DNA of 64,000 nt from Mesorhizobium sp. Root552 (GTDB lineage: Bacteria; Pseudomonadota; Alphaproteobacteria; Rhizobiales; Rhizobiaceae). Below the pieces are notes generated by a model that had not been told where the DNA came from, did no database searches, and saw only the letters and a list, made by a program, of their open reading frames with translations. Positions 34,304-44,272 of this stretch are shown in pieces (the first letter of the stretch is position 1; each line of letters opens with the position of its first letter). The stretch is taken from the NCBI RefSeq assembly GCF_001427285.1, contig NZ_LMFV01000001.1:462-64461 (forward strand). The letters are read 5' to 3'. Made by a program: the position numbers and the translations under genes.

Positions 34304-35080
34304 TCAAAGCTTCCAGCCCGAATGCAACGCGGCAATGCCGCCGGAATAGTTGCGGAACGTGACGCGGTCGAAGCCGGCTTTCGAGATCATTTCGGCGAAG
34401 TTCTTCTGGTCAGGGAACTTGCGGATCGACTCGACAAGATAGGAATAGGGTTCGCCGTCACCGGTCACCATCTTGCCGATGCGAGGGATGGCATTGAACG
34501 ACCACGCTTCATAGACACGGTCGAGCAACGGCATGTCGACGTCGGAAAATTCCAGACAGAGAAAGCGTCCACCGGGTTTGAGGACGCGGTAAGCTTCCGA
34601 CAATGCCCTATCGATGCGCGGCACGTTGCGGATGCCGAAGGCGATCGTATAGGCGTCGAACGTTCCGTCGGCGAATGGCAGTTTCTCGGCATTGGCTTCG
34701 ACAAAGTCGGCATTGGCCGCAAGGCCGTTCTTGGCAGCGCGATCCCGGCCGACATCGAGCATGGAGCCGTTTATATCGAGTACGGTTGCATGTGCGTTTC
34801 GCTGGCTGGCCTCGATGATGCGGAACGCGATGTCGCCGGTGCCGCCGGCAACGTCGAGCACCTTCCAGCCGGGGCGCCTTGAAGGATTGAGCCAGGCGAC
34901 CATGGCGTCCTTCCACAACCGGTGCATGCCTGCCGACATGAGGTCGTTCATCAGGTCGTAGCGGTTGGCGACCTTGTGGAACACCTCGTTGACCAGCGGC
35001 TGCTTGTCGCCGGCTCCAACCTGGCGGAAGCCGTAAGACGTTTCCATGCCGCCCTGAGCGGTCGTTCTTTCAACTGACAT
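34304..35080 (-). CDS. ubiE: Ubiquinone/menaquinone C-methyltransferase
   Basis: A 258-residue SAM-dependent C-methyltransferase of ubiquinone synthesis (2-polyprenyl-6-methoxy-1,4-benzoquinol to the 3-methyl form). The SAM loop is [14 protein letters not shown] (about residues 70-83). UbiE signatures are [18 protein letters not shown] and [25 protein letters not shown], plus the terminal [14 protein letters not shown] motif. The start at 35080 gives the usual family length, and the extra eleven residues upstream are not conserved-looking. First gene of the ubiE-ubiB-coaBC group, divergent from add. Confidence 0.96.
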   Translation of the reverse strand: MSVERTTAQGGMETSYGFRQVGAGDKQPLVNEVFHKVANRYDLMNDLMSAGMHRLWKDAMVAWLNPSRRPGWKVLDVAGGTGDIAFRIIEASQRNAHATVLDINGSMLDVGRDRAAKNGLAANADFVEANAEKLPFADGTFDAYTIAFGIRNVPRIDRALSEAYRVLKPGGRFLCLEFSDVDMPLLDRVYEAWSFNAIPRIGKMVTGDGEPYSYLVESIRKFPDQKNFAEMISKAGFDRVTFRNYSGGIAALHSGWKL

Positions 35081-35182
35081 GATTTTGATCCGCCATAAAA
35101 CCGGCGGGACCATAGCCGATCAGGATACCGGGCGCTATGTCTTTAGGCGCGGCGCTCAGCCGCTGCAGATGAAGGAAAACCG

Positions 35183-36160
35183 ATGCCGCTGAAAGCAGAA
35201 CTGCACTGCCATATCGAAGGAGCAGCATCGCCCGAACTCGTCATCCGGCAGGCGCAAAAATACGGCAAGGACCCTTCTCCCTTCATTCAAGACGGCTCGT
35301 TTGTCTGGCACGATTTCACAAGCTTCCTTGCTGCGTATGACTTTTCGGCAGACCTTTTCCGTTCCGAGGACGACTATGCCCTTCTGGCCGATCACTACCT
35401 GACAAGCCTTGCCCGCGACGGAGCCATTTATTCGGAAGTTTTCACGTCCCCCGACCACGCAATCCGCGCCGGACTGTCGCCGCAGGCCTATACCGATGCG
35501 CTGGGCGAAGGCATGCTGCGCGCCAAGGCCAAAACCGGTATCGAGGGCCGGATGATCGTGACCGGCGTGCGCCACGTTGGCGTCGAGGCAATCGAGCAGG
35601 CCGCGCGTTTCGCCGCCAGATGCAACCATCCGCTGGTGACCGGCTTCGGCGTTGCGGGCGACGAGCGGATGGGCGATTTCGAGGACTATGTCCGCGCCTT
35701 CGAGATCGCCCGCGAAGCGGGGCTGGGCATCACCATCCATGCCGGCGAACTTATGGGCTGGGAAAGTGTTGCCGCAGCGCTCGACCATATCCGGCCTTCG
35801 CGTATTGGCCACGGTGTGCGAGCCATCGAGAATGCCGACCTGGTGCGTCGCATCGCCGAGGAAGGCATCGTGCTGGAATGCTGCCCCGGCTCAAACATCG
35901 CGCTTTCGGTGTTTCCCGATTTCGCCAGCCATCCATTTCCGGCACTCAAGGACGCAGGCTGCAAGGTAACCCTGAATTCCGACGATCCACCCTATTTCTG
36001 GACCTCGCTGAAGCGCGAGTACGACATTGCGCGCGAGCATTTCGGCATGGACGACAAGGCGCTTGCTGCCGTTACGCGAACTGCCATAGAGGCCGCCTTT
36101 GTCGACCGAAAGACGCGATCGGACCTGCTTTCCCGGTTGAACAGCAGCACTAGTCGTTGA
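35183..36160 (+). CDS. add: Adenosine deaminase
   Basis: A 325-residue zinc deaminase converting adenosine or deoxyadenosine to inosine forms. The metal/substrate motif [13 protein letters not shown] is at residues 6-18 (Ile-Glu where many enzymes have Leu-Asp). HAGE with the catalytic Glu, RIGHGVRA, and LNSDDPPYF with the catalytic Asp pair are all present. It feeds inosine to the purine nucleoside phosphorylase encoded downstream and works with the nucleoside importer. Possible alternative: adenine deaminase, from the family resemblance; the short family-typical gaps do not settle it. Confidence 0.9.
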   Translation: MPLKAELHCHIEGAASPELVIRQAQKYGKDPSPFIQDGSFVWHDFTSFLAAYDFSADLFRSEDDYALLADHYLTSLARDGAIYSEVFTSPDHAIRAGLSPQAYTDALGEGMLRAKAKTGIEGRMIVTGVRHVGVEAIEQAARFAARCNHPLVTGFGVAGDERMGDFEDYVRAFEIAREAGLGITIHAGELMGWESVAAALDHIRPSRIGHGVRAIENADLVRRIAEEGIVLECCPGSNIALSVFPDFASHPFPALKDAGCKVTLNSDDPPYFWTSLKREYDIAREHFGMDDKALAAVTRTAIEAAFVDRKTRSDLLSRLNSSTSR

Positions 36161-36252
36161 TTCTGCCTGTGAAAGCTGTGATTGGCACCTGAGCGGCGGT
36201 TTCTTGCGCAACTGCCACTCGCTAGTATGGCTGCCAAACACGGAGAAACATC

Positions 36253-36882
36253 ATGAAGGGCGTCACCGTCGTCGACCATCCGCTTGTGCAGCACAAGCTC
36301 AGCATCATGCGAAACAAGGAGACTTCGACGGCCGGCTTCCGGCGTTTGTTGCGCGAGATTTCGCTTTTGCTCTGCTACGAAGTGACCCGCGACCTCGAAC
36401 TGACGACGACCAAGATCCAGACGCCCATCGAAGAAATCGACGCACCGATTCTCGAGGGCAAGAAGCTGGTGTTTGCCTCCGTACTGCGCGCAGGCAACGG
36501 CCTTCTCGAAGGACTGCTTGATCTGGTGCCGGCAGCGCGCGTCGCCCATATCGGGCTTTACAGGGACCACGACACGCTTGAAGCGATCGAATACTTTTTC
36601 AAGGCGCCGAGCGATCTTGCAGACCGTCTAGTCATCGTCGTGGACCCGATGCTGGCGACAGCCAATTCGGCAATTGCGGCCATCGACAAATTGAAGGCGC
36701 GCGGCGCCACCAATCTTCGCTTCTTGTGCCTGCTGGCAGCGCCCGAGGGCATCGAGCGTTTCACCACGGCGCATCCGGATGTGCCGGTGTTCACCGCCTC
36801 GATCGATCGGCAACTGAACGAGAAGGGTTACATCATGCCCGGCCTCGGCGATGCCGGCGACCGCATGTACGGCACCAAATAG
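36253..36882 (+). CDS. upp: Uracil phosphoribosyltransferase
   Basis: A 209-residue UPRT making UMP from uracil and PRPP. Diagnostic stretches are [40 protein letters not shown], the PRPP-binding region [18 protein letters not shown] (ATAN where the family usually has ATGG) and the C-terminal [14 protein letters not shown], which binds uracil. It salvages uracil released by the pyrimidine phosphorylase of the neighbouring operon. Own promoter in the 92-bp gap after add. Confidence 0.96.
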   Translation: MKGVTVVDHPLVQHKLSIMRNKETSTAGFRRLLREISLLLCYEVTRDLELTTTKIQTPIEEIDAPILEGKKLVFASVLRAGNGLLEGLLDLVPAARVAHIGLYRDHDTLEAIEYFFKAPSDLADRLVIVVDPMLATANSAIAAIDKLKARGATNLRFLCLLAAPEGIERFTTAHPDVPVFTASIDRQLNEKGYIMPGLGDAGDRMYGTK

Positions 36883-36986
36883 CCGCTGTTTACCGGAAAT
36901 TTACGCAATTTGACGGTGGAAGCGCCGTTTTAAACCGCTGGATACCATAAGCTGGCTAGGCTGACCGCTCTGATCGGGGCGAGCAC

Positions 36987-37550
36987 ATGCTGCGCAGTCT
37001 GCTTTTTCTCGGAGCTATTGTCGGCGTATCCACGACGATACCCGCGCTCTACCAGTCGAATCCGGAAGCCTTCGAGGCCGTGCTGAAATCGGTTACGGGG
37101 ACCAGCGAGCCGACGGAAACTGTAGCGTCGGATATCAAGCTGACTGCCCCGGCTCCAACCGATGTGGAACAGCCACTTGGCCGCAAGGTCCTGCTCCAGC
37201 AGGATCAGGCAGGGCATTTTTCAGCGCCGTTCAGGGTAAATGGACGCCAGATCGACGCGCTGGTCGATACCGGCGCGACATTGGTAGCACTTACGACGTC
37301 GACGGCACGCAGGGTTGGAATTTCGTTGAACCCTTCCGATTTCCGCCACGAAGTCAGTACCGCCAACGGCAAGATCCGGGGCGCTGCGGTCACCATCGCC
37401 CGGCTACAGATCGGCAAGATCAACCTGGACAATGTCCAAGCCATCGTACTCGATGACCGGGCCCTGCAGACCAACCTGATCGGCATGAGTTTTCTCGGGC
37501 GGCTTGCCAGCTACAAGGCCGAGAACGGCACACTGCTGCTGGCGCAGTAA
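36987..37550 (+). CDS. Retropepsin-like clan AA aspartic protease
   Basis: A 187-residue TIGR02281-type protein. An N-terminal membrane anchor or signal (LLFLGAIVGVSTTIPALY) and a polar spacer precede a single pepsin-like lobe. The catalytic motif is ALVDTGATLVAL near residue 90 (DTG as in retropepsins) and the second hydrophobic-glycine element is NLIGMSFLGRLASY. Such proteins work as homodimers in the periplasm or at the membrane. Their substrates are unknown in rhizobia. Convergent with deoA, with only 10 bp between the stops. Confidence 0.9.
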   Translation: MLRSLLFLGAIVGVSTTIPALYQSNPEAFEAVLKSVTGTSEPTETVASDIKLTAPAPTDVEQPLGRKVLLQQDQAGHFSAPFRVNGRQIDALVDTGATLVALTTSTARRVGISLNPSDFRHEVSTANGKIRGAAVTIARLQIGKINLDNVQAIVLDDRALQTNLIGMSFLGRLASYKAENGTLLLAQ

Positions 37551-37560
37551 AATAGAAGCA

Positions 37561-38880
37561 TCAATCGCGCGGGAGTACGCGGCGCAGGATCGCCTTGTCC
37601 GGTGACGACCGCGCCGGCCCGATTGTGTAGGCGGCGAGCACTGCAGCGGACGCCCTGTCCGCCTGATCTTCGCTTCGCGCATGCACCAGGGCCAACATAT
37701 CGCCCCCGCGGACTTCGGCGCCGACCGGCAACAGGCTGGTGAGGCCGACAGCATGATCGACCTTGTCTTCCGGCCGAGTGCGACCACCGCCCAATTCGAC
37801 CACGGCAAGCCCGATGGCGCGCGTGGCAACACCAGTGACAAAGCCGCCTCGTTGCGCTTTGACCGGTCGCTCGACGGGCGCTTTCGGCAGATATTTTTCA
37901 GGCTTGTCGATGAAATCAGCGGGACCGCCGAGCACGCTGACCATGCGCGCGAACACGGCAGCCGCGCGCCCACCTTCCAAAGCCTCGCCGGCGCGGCGAA
38001 AGCCATCCTGGTTAGATGAGGCAAGGCCCGCCAGTTGCAGCATTTCGGCGGCAAGCGCCAAGGTGACATCCTCCAGCCGCTTGTCGCGCGAACGTCCCGT
38101 GAGGAAATCGACTGCGTTCTGAACCTCGACGGCATTGCCGGCTGCGGAGGCAAGCGGCTCGTTCATGCCGGTGATCAGCGCGGAGGCTTTCAGGCCGGCA
38201 CCGTTCGCGACCTCGACCAGGCTGGTTGCCAGAGCCGTCGCATCGCGCGACTTTTCCATGAAAGCACCGTTGCCGACCTTGACATCGAGAACGAGCGACT
38301 TGAGGCCGGCGGCCAGCTTCTTCGACAGAATGGACGCCGTGATCAGAGGAACCGACTCGACCGTCGCGGTGACATCGCGGATGCCATAGAGCCGCCTGTC
38401 GGCCGGAGCGAGATCGGCGGTCTGGCCAATGATCGCGGCACCGGTTTCGACAACAGCCTTGCGAAACAGCGCAAGGTCGGGCTGCGAAACATAGCCCGGA
38501 ATGGAATCCATCTTGTCCAGCGTACCGCCGGTGTGGCCAAGGCCGCGACCGGAGATCATCGGCACATAGGCTCCGCAGGCTGCAACGATCGGCGCCAGCA
38601 TCAAGGACACGTTGTCGCCGACACCACCGGTCGAGTGCTTGTCGCTGACTGGACCCGGCAGGTCCGACCAGTCGAGCACATCGCCAGAGTCCCGCATGGC
38701 GAGCGTAAGCGCAACAACCTCGTCGCGGTTCATGCCGTTGAAGAACACGGCCATGGCAAAAGCCGCCGCCTGCCCTTCCGTAACCGTGCCGGAAGCAAGA
38801 CCTGCGATGAACGCTGCAATCTCACCAGCCACCAGCTTGCCGCCGTCGCGCTTGGCGCGGATGATCTCCTGGGGCAGCAT
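37561..38880 (-). CDS. deoA: Thymidine phosphorylase
   Basis: A 439-residue pyrimidine nucleoside phosphorylase, cleaving thymidine or deoxyuridine to the base and 2-deoxyribose 1-phosphate. The glycosyltransferase motifs are all visible: SDKHSTGGVGD (phosphate binding, about residues 84-94), the family signature GRGLGHTGGTLDKMDSIPGY at about 116-135 and LVLDVKVGNGAFM around 195. Last gene of the nucleoside uptake and salvage operon, preceded by punA with a 42-bp gap. Confidence 0.96.
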   Translation of the reverse strand: MLPQEIIRAKRDGGKLVAGEIAAFIAGLASGTVTEGQAAAFAMAVFFNGMNRDEVVALTLAMRDSGDVLDWSDLPGPVSDKHSTGGVGDNVSLMLAPIVAACGAYVPMISGRGLGHTGGTLDKMDSIPGYVSQPDLALFRKAVVETGAAIIGQTADLAPADRRLYGIRDVTATVESVPLITASILSKKLAAGLKSLVLDVKVGNGAFMEKSRDATALATSLVEVANGAGLKASALITGMNEPLASAAGNAVEVQNAVDFLTGRSRDKRLEDVTLALAAEMLQLAGLASSNQDGFRRAGEALEGGRAAAVFARMVSVLGGPADFIDKPEKYLPKAPVERPVKAQRGGFVTGVATRAIGLAVVELGGGRTRPEDKVDHAVGLTSLLPVGAEVRGGDMLALVHARSEDQADRASAAVLAAYTIGPARSSPDKAILRRVLPRD

Positions 38881-38922
38881 TATCGACCCTCGCCGCCTTC
38901 TTCCTGCCAGCGTGAGAGAGCG

Positions 38923-39729
38923 CTAGCCATCAAGCAGGCCCTTGCGAAAGACGTATTTGAGAACAGTTGCCAGACGCGCACCGCCAAGTGGCGCCATGTC
39001 CTTGGTTTCCTGGTGCGAAAGCTCAGCCCCAGTCATGCCGGCGGCAAGGTTGGTGATAACCGAGCAGGCGGCAACGCGAAGCCCGAAGAAGCGGGCAAGG
39101 ATAACCTCAGGCACTGTGGACATGCCCACCGCATTGGCCCCGAATAGCCGAGCCATGCGTATCTCGGCCGGCGTCTCGAAGGACGGTCCCGAGAACCACA
39201 TGTAGACGCCTTTATGCAACTGGGTGTGGGTAGCCTTTGCAGCCTTTTCAAAGGCCGAGCGCATACCTGCGTCATAGGCTTCGGTGAGACCGACGAAGCG
39301 GCGGTCGCTCGGCTCGCCGAACAATGGGTTCGAGCCGGAAAAATTGATGTGATCGGTTATCAGCATGACCGATCCGGGCGGCATGTCGGGGTCCAGCGAG
39401 CCCGCCGCGTTGGTCAAAATGAGCTTGTTCACGCCAAGGCCGGCAAGCGTCTCGATAACCGGGCGCATGACAGCGGCGTCGCCGTGCTCATAGTAATGGG
39501 CACGGCCTGAGAGCATCAGCACCGGCTGTCCGGCAAACTTGCCGGCAACGACCTCGCCAACATGGCCGGTGACACCGCTTTTGGGAAACCCCGGCAATTC
39601 GGAATGCGGGACGCGGATCGCGTCCTCTACCTGTTCGGCGAGATTGCCAAGACCCGAACCCAGCACCAGCGCCGTCGTCGGCATCAGCCCGTCCAGCCGT
39701 TCCGTGAGACGGTCGATTGCCTGCTTCAT
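38923..39729 (-). CDS. punA: Purine nucleoside phosphorylase (trimeric family 2)
   Basis: A 268-residue low-molecular-mass PNP, splitting inosine, guanosine or xanthosine to base and (deoxy)ribose 1-phosphate. The family signatures are LVLGSGLGNLAEQV, SGRAHYYEH (phosphate-binding His pair), LTNAAGSLDPDM and the VGMSTVPEVILARFFGLRV segment. It accepts the products of add. Its start overlaps the stop of cdd by 4 bp. XapA-type xanthosine specificity cannot be excluded. Confidence 0.93.
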   Translation of the reverse strand: MKQAIDRLTERLDGLMPTTALVLGSGLGNLAEQVEDAIRVPHSELPGFPKSGVTGHVGEVVAGKFAGQPVLMLSGRAHYYEHGDAAVMRPVIETLAGLGVNKLILTNAAGSLDPDMPPGSVMLITDHINFSGSNPLFGEPSDRRFVGLTEAYDAGMRSAFEKAAKATHTQLHKGVYMWFSGPSFETPAEIRMARLFGANAVGMSTVPEVILARFFGLRVAACSVITNLAAGMTGAELSHQETKDMAPLGGARLATVLKYVFRKGLLDG

Positions 39730-40118
39730 TTGAGGATATCGCCACGGAAGCCGCAGGGCAGCATGTCGCCCATCGTCACGGTTTCAGCTACGCCGGTTTC
39801 GTCACACAGATAGAGCCGGGTGTCGGGACGGGTAAATTCCGCCAACCGCTGGCGGCATCCGCCGCAGGGGGAACATTTGGCCATGCGTTCGGCGATCACC
39901 GCGATTTCGACAATCTTGCCGCCTCCGCCCATGATGTAGTGACCAAGCGCCGTGGTTTCGGCGCACCAGCCTTCCGGATAGGAAGCGACCTCGATATTGG
40001 CGCCGGCGAAGATGCGACCATCCTCGGTGCGGATGGCAGCGCCGACCGGGAACTTCGAATAGGGCGCATAGGCCTTGGCCATGGCCGCTTTCGCGGCAAG
40101 GTAGAGGTCATGCGACAT
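39726..40118 (-). CDS. cdd: Cytidine deaminase
   Basis: A 130-residue tetrameric zinc enzyme converting cytidine or deoxycytidine to uridine forms. Motif 1 is CAETTALG (the family norm is HAE or CAE) and motif 2 is PCGGCRQ; with the Glu proton donor all zinc-site residues are present. The substrate-binding stretch PYSKFPVGAAI near residue 18 is clear. ATG 40118 follows AAGGAAAC. It follows the permease genes on the same strand after a 60-bp gap filled by a palindromic repeat. Confidence 0.95.
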   Translation of the reverse strand: MSHDLYLAAKAAMAKAYAPYSKFPVGAAIRTEDGRIFAGANIEVASYPEGWCAETTALGHYIMGGGGKIVEIAVIAERMAKCSPCGGCRQRLAEFTRPDTRLYLCDETGVAETVTMGDMLPCGFRGDILK

Positions 40119-40133
40119 TGCTTGTTTCCTTGC

Positions 40134-40178
40134 GCATGATCTTGACCAAAAACCGGCATCCACTTTTTTGGATCATGC
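40134..40178. repeat. 45-bp rhizobial palindromic intergenic repeat
   Basis: Begins GCATGATC and ends GATCATGC (perfect 8-base terminal inverts), with the interior CTTGACCAAAAACCGGCA...TTTTT. The form GCATGATCTTG...AAAACCGG...CACTTTTTGGATCATGC is a very common intergenic repeat in Mesorhizobium, Sinorhizobium and Brucella-related genomes. It fills the gap between cdd and the permease gene exactly, ending at the permease stop. Confidence 0.8.
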
Positions 40179-41150
40179 TTATCGTTCCTTCACGTAAGGC
40201 ACGCCGCCAGCGCGTGGCGGGATCGCCTTGCCGATGAACCCTGCCAGCAATACGACCGTCAGTATGTAGGGCAGCGCCTGCATGAACTGCACCGGCACCT
40301 TGCCGATGATGGGCAATGGTGTGCCCTGGAGACGGATGGCCAACGCGTCGAGGAATCCGAACAAGAGACAGGCAAACATGGCATTGACCGGCTTCCACTT
40401 GGCGAAGATGAGAGCGGCAAGCGCGATGTAGCCCTTGCCGGCAGTCATGTCTTTCACGAAGCCGCCGTTCTGAGTCATCGACAGATAGGCGCCCGCCAAT
40501 CCCGTCAGCACACCGGTGCACAGCAACGCGCGATAGCGCAGCCACGTAACCGAAATACCGGCTGTATCGACAGCGGCCGGGTTCTCGCCGACGGCGCGCA
40601 GGCGAAGGCCGAAGCGTGTGCGGTAAAGCACCCACCAAGTGATCGGCACCATGGCAAAGGCGATGTAGGCGATCAGCGAATGCCCCGACAACAGCTCGGA
40701 ATAAAGGTGACCGAGCACCGGGATATCCTTGACCGCATCGGCTCCGGGCAAGGTGATCGGCGAGAACCGTTCGCCTTCAGCCAGCGCTGGCGTGCGCCCA
40801 CCTTGCTGGAACCATGCCTGACCCAGAATGACTGTGGAACCCGCGGCGATGAAATTGATGGCGACGCCGGACACGATCTGGTTGCCGCGATGGGTGATCG
40901 AGGCGAAGCCGTGGATCATTGCGAAGGAAATGGAGATGAGGATCGCCATGCCAAGCCCGATGAAGGCGGAGTGGAAAACCGACGCGGCGGCGGCACCGGC
41001 AAAGGCGCCGACCAGCATCTTGCCTTCAAGGCCGATGTCGAAGATGCCGGAGCGTTCCGAATAGAGCCCGGCAAGGCAGGCAAGCAACAGCGGCACAGAC
41101 AGGCGCAGCGTTGAATCGAGCGTCTGGATGATGATGTTGAAGATATCCAT
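40179..41150 (-). CDS. Nucleoside ABC importer permease (second)
   Basis: A 323-residue BPD_transp_2-type membrane permease with about eight to ten segments. It has the family features SERSGIFDIGLEGKM (residues 29-43) and GAYLSMTQNGGFVKDMTAGKGYIALAA, which mark BmpA-linked nucleoside permeases such as NupQ. Its start directly follows the stop of the first permease. Partners are the other permease (41151-42290), the dual ATPase (42287-43819) and the lipoprotein-like binding protein (45202-46191). Confidence 0.92.
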   Translation of the reverse strand: MDIFNIIIQTLDSTLRLSVPLLLACLAGLYSERSGIFDIGLEGKMLVGAFAGAAAASVFHSAFIGLGMAILISISFAMIHGFASITHRGNQIVSGVAINFIAAGSTVILGQAWFQQGGRTPALAEGERFSPITLPGADAVKDIPVLGHLYSELLSGHSLIAYIAFAMVPITWWVLYRTRFGLRLRAVGENPAAVDTAGISVTWLRYRALLCTGVLTGLAGAYLSMTQNGGFVKDMTAGKGYIALAALIFAKWKPVNAMFACLLFGFLDALAIRLQGTPLPIIGKVPVQFMQALPYILTVVLLAGFIGKAIPPRAGGVPYVKER

Positions 41151-42290
41151 CTACGCCCCCTTGCCCTTGGTCGCAGCCATGCCGACGGACTTCGGGCTGA
41201 ACGAAGCGAACAGCGCCTGGATCGACGGTCGGAACATGTGCTCGAGCGCACCGGCAAACAGAATGACCAGTCCCTGGATAATGACGATCATGTCGCGGCT
41301 GATCGCAGGCATCTCAAAGGCCAGTTCCGCGCCGCCCTGATACAGCATGCCGAACAGGATTGCGGCCAGCACGATGCCGACGGGATGCGAGCGCCCCATC
41401 AGCGCCACCGCGATGCCGACGAAGCCGGCGCCGCTGACGAAATCGATCGCCACATTGTGCTGGTCGCCCATTGTTGGGTTGAGAGCCATCATGCCGCCCA
41501 GCGCACCCGAGATCATCATGGTGATGATGATGATGCGGGTTTCCGAAATGCCGGCATAGCGCGCTGCTTTGGGGCTGTGGCCATAGGTGCGGATCTCGTA
41601 GCCGAGCCGCGTGCGCCAGATCAGCACCCATGTCAGGAACGCCATTAGCAGCGCGAGGAGGAAGGAAATGTTGAGCGGAGCCGAACGCACCCGCGCGCCG
41701 AACAGTTCGATGACCCAGTTGAGCTTTGGCAACTGCGCTCCCTCAAGGAAGATGCGCGTCTGCGGCGCCATCGAGCCCGGCGGCTTCAGCATGCCAACGA
41801 GCAGGTAGACCATGATCGAGGCGGCTATGAAGTTGAACATGATTGTGGTGATGACGATGTGCGAGCCGCGCTTGGCCTGAAGATAGGCCGGAAGCAGCGC
41901 CCACAGCGCTCCCATCGCCGCCGCCGCGAGCGTTGCCAGCGGAAAGGTCAACCACCACGGCAAGGTGGCATCGAACGTCAGACAGACGACCGCCACGCCG
42001 AGGCCGGCGATGTAGGCCTGTCCTTCCGTACCGATATTGAAGAGGCCGCAGTGGACGGCCACCGCAACCGATAGTCCGGTGAAAATGAAGGTGGTGGCGT
42101 AGTAGAGCGTAAACGCAATGCCCTGCCCGCGCCCAAAAGCGCCTTCGACGAGGATGGCCGCGGCCCGCAATGGATTCTCACCGACCAGGAGGACGACGAA
42201 CCCGGCAACGATGAAAGCGACAGCCAGGTTGATAAGCGGGATCAGGCCATAGTCGGCCCAGGCAGGAAGCTTGGCATATGGGGTGCTCAC
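41151..42290 (-). CDS. Nucleoside ABC importer permease (first)
   Basis: A 379-residue BPD_transp_2 membrane permease with around ten hydrophobic segments, the NupP-like partner. It includes the VALFNIGTEGQAYIAGLG-like stretch (written here as HCGLFNIGTEGQAYIAG), YLQAKRGSHIVITTIMFNFIA and GFVGIAVALMGRSHPVGI. It overlaps the ATPase gene by 4 bp (ATGA) and abuts the second permease. Adjacent salvage enzymes make nucleosides the most likely cargo. Confidence 0.93.
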   Translation of the reverse strand: MSTPYAKLPAWADYGLIPLINLAVAFIVAGFVVLLVGENPLRAAAILVEGAFGRGQGIAFTLYYATTFIFTGLSVAVAVHCGLFNIGTEGQAYIAGLGVAVVCLTFDATLPWWLTFPLATLAAAAMGALWALLPAYLQAKRGSHIVITTIMFNFIAASIMVYLLVGMLKPPGSMAPQTRIFLEGAQLPKLNWVIELFGARVRSAPLNISFLLALLMAFLTWVLIWRTRLGYEIRTYGHSPKAARYAGISETRIIIITMMISGALGGMMALNPTMGDQHNVAIDFVSGAGFVGIAVALMGRSHPVGIVLAAILFGMLYQGGAELAFEMPAISRDMIVIIQGLVILFAGALEHMFRPSIQALFASFSPKSVGMAATKGKGA

Positions 42291-43819
42291 TCTGCGGCCT
42301 CCCGCTGTTCGACGCCCGCCATGAGCAGGCCAAGCTCGCCTTCGCTCGCCTCGGGTCCGCGTTCGCCAACGATGCGGCCGGCAAACATGACCAGGATGCG
42401 ATCGGAAAGCGAACGGATCTCGTCAAGCTCGACCGAGATGAGCAGCACGGCCTTGCCTTGGTCGCGCATGGCGATGAGACGCTTGTGGATGAACTCGATG
42501 GCGCCGACATCGACACCGCGCGTAGGCTGGCCGACGATCAAGACACCGGGGTCCTGCTCCATCTCGCGCGCCAGCACGATCTTCTGCTGGTTACCGCCGG
42601 AAAAATTGGCCGTCTTGAGCCGACAGTCAGGTGGGCGGATATCGTAGCCTTCGATCTTCGACTTCGCGTCGTTGCGGATAGCGTCTATGTCGAGAAGCAG
42701 GCCTTTCCGGTAGCGTTCGTCGTCATGATAGCCGAGGATCGAATTCTCGTTTTCCTCAAAAGCCAGAACCAGCCCGACATGATGGCGGTCTTCCGGAACG
42801 TGGGCAAGACCACGGTCGCGCAATTCGCCGGGGTCGGCGGTGCCGGTGACGTCGATCGGCTTGCCATCGAGCAGAACGCTGCCCGAGACAGCACGCCTGA
42901 TGCCTGAGATCGCCTCGATCAGCTCCGATTGCCCGTTGCCGGCAACGCCCGCGATACCGACGATCTCTCCGGCGCGCACCTCGAACGAAACATCGTCAAC
43001 CATGGTGACGCCGCGCTGATCCCGCACAGTCAGATTGGAAACTGCCAGCTTAACCGCTCCTGTATTGGCAGCGCCCTTTTCGACGCGAAGCAACACGCGC
43101 CGCCCGACCATGAGTTCGGCGAGTTCCTCGACGGTAGTCTTCTTGGTCTCGCGCGTCGCCACCATAGTGCCTTGCCGCATCACCGAGACGTTGTCGGTGA
43201 TCGCCATGATCTCACGCAGCTTGTGCGTGATCAGCACGACGGTTTTGCCCTGTTCCTTCAATTGCTTGAGGATGCGGAAGAGATGGTCGGCCTCGGCCGG
43301 CGTAAGAACACCGGTGGGTTCGTCGAGGATCAGGATTTCAGCGCCGCGATAGAGCGCCTTGAGGATTTCCACGCGCTGCTGGATGCCGACCGGCAACTCC
43401 TCGATGATGGCGTCGGGGTCCACCTCAAGGCCGTATTCCCGCTCAAGCCTTTGAAGTTCGGAGCGTGCCTTGGCGATGCTGGTCTTGAGCAGCGCCTCGC
43501 CCTCGGCACCCAAGATGATGTTTTCAAGCACGGTGAAATTCTCGACCAGCATGAAGTGCTGGTGGACCATGCCGATGCCGGCTGCGATGGCGTCGTTGGA
43601 CGTCTTGATTGCCGCCGGTTTGCCGTTGACCCTGATCTCACCGCTGTCAGCCTGGTAAAAGCCGTACAGGATCGACATCAGCGTCGACTTGCCCGCTCCA
43701 TTTTCGCCGACGATGCCATGGATGGTGCCGCGCGGGATTTCGAGATTGATGTCGCGATTGGCATGGACAGCGCCAAAGCTCTTGTTGATGCCAATCAATT
43801 CGATGGCGGCCTGGCCCAT
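42287..43819 (-). CDS. Nucleoside ABC importer ATPase, fused dual-domain
   Basis: A 510-residue protein with two ATP-binding cassettes in tandem (MglA/NupA style). Domain 1 has Walker A GENGAGKSTLMS (near residue 38), Q-loop VHQHFMLV and Walker B ILILDEPT. Domain 2 has the degenerate P-loop GVAGNGQSELIEAIS around 288, signature FSGGNQQKIVLARE and a TRGVDVGAIEFIH tail. The usual two-domain partner of BmpA-type nucleoside permeases, and first gene in the minus-strand run 37561-43819. Confidence 0.95.
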   Translation of the reverse strand: MGQAAIELIGINKSFGAVHANRDINLEIPRGTIHGIVGENGAGKSTLMSILYGFYQADSGEIRVNGKPAAIKTSNDAIAAGIGMVHQHFMLVENFTVLENIILGAEGEALLKTSIAKARSELQRLEREYGLEVDPDAIIEELPVGIQQRVEILKALYRGAEILILDEPTGVLTPAEADHLFRILKQLKEQGKTVVLITHKLREIMAITDNVSVMRQGTMVATRETKKTTVEELAELMVGRRVLLRVEKGAANTGAVKLAVSNLTVRDQRGVTMVDDVSFEVRAGEIVGIAGVAGNGQSELIEAISGIRRAVSGSVLLDGKPIDVTGTADPGELRDRGLAHVPEDRHHVGLVLAFEENENSILGYHDDERYRKGLLLDIDAIRNDAKSKIEGYDIRPPDCRLKTANFSGGNQQKIVLAREMEQDPGVLIVGQPTRGVDVGAIEFIHKRLIAMRDQGKAVLLISVELDEIRSLSDRILVMFAGRIVGERGPEASEGELGLLMAGVEQREAAE

Positions 43820-44015
43820 GCGGGTGTTCCCATTGTTTTTATCGCTTGGTCAAAAATGACTAGCATGGCCCAATGACGGTGCCAATCGGGTCCACTCTCG
43901 ACAAAAGGCAGACCGCTTGTCAATTTCCCTCACCACACCGTGCCGTGATAATTGCTAGAGCAGGTGCCGGCGGATGTTTCGTGCCGGGTAGATGACAAGA
44001 CGAAGGATTCAGCGG

Positions 44016-44225
44016 ATGATCACGACCGAAGATCGGCAGACGGCGCTGGAAATCCGTTCGGCCGAACAGGAAAAAGTCATCGAAGAGCTATCCGGCCAGA
44101 TAGCCGAACAATGGAAAGTGATCGAACGCCTTCAGCATAAGCTCGACGCGCTGACTGAGCGCTTCCTGGAGTTGGAAGAGCAGTCGGCCGGCGAGATACC
44201 GGTAACAAAACCGCCTCACTGGTAA
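44016..44225 (+). CDS. slyX: SlyX homologue
   Basis: A 69-residue, mostly helical protein of the SlyX family. The pattern RSAEQEKVIEELSGQIAEQW-KVIERLQHKLDALTERFLE is a heptad coiled coil, and the tail ends PVTKPPHW as in family members (PPHY/PPHW). SlyX is found in many proteobacteria but has no established function. The start ATG 44016 gives the normal length; an ATG at 43992 would add eight basic residues. It is divergent from the ATPase gene at 43819 and followed by an anti-sigma-like gene. Confidence 0.85.
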   Translation: MITTEDRQTALEIRSAEQEKVIEELSGQIAEQWKVIERLQHKLDALTERFLELEEQSAGEIPVTKPPHW

Positions 44226-44272
44226 ATAGACGCGACCGGATCGACAGGTCCTGCCTCTGGGGGACAGTGGCA

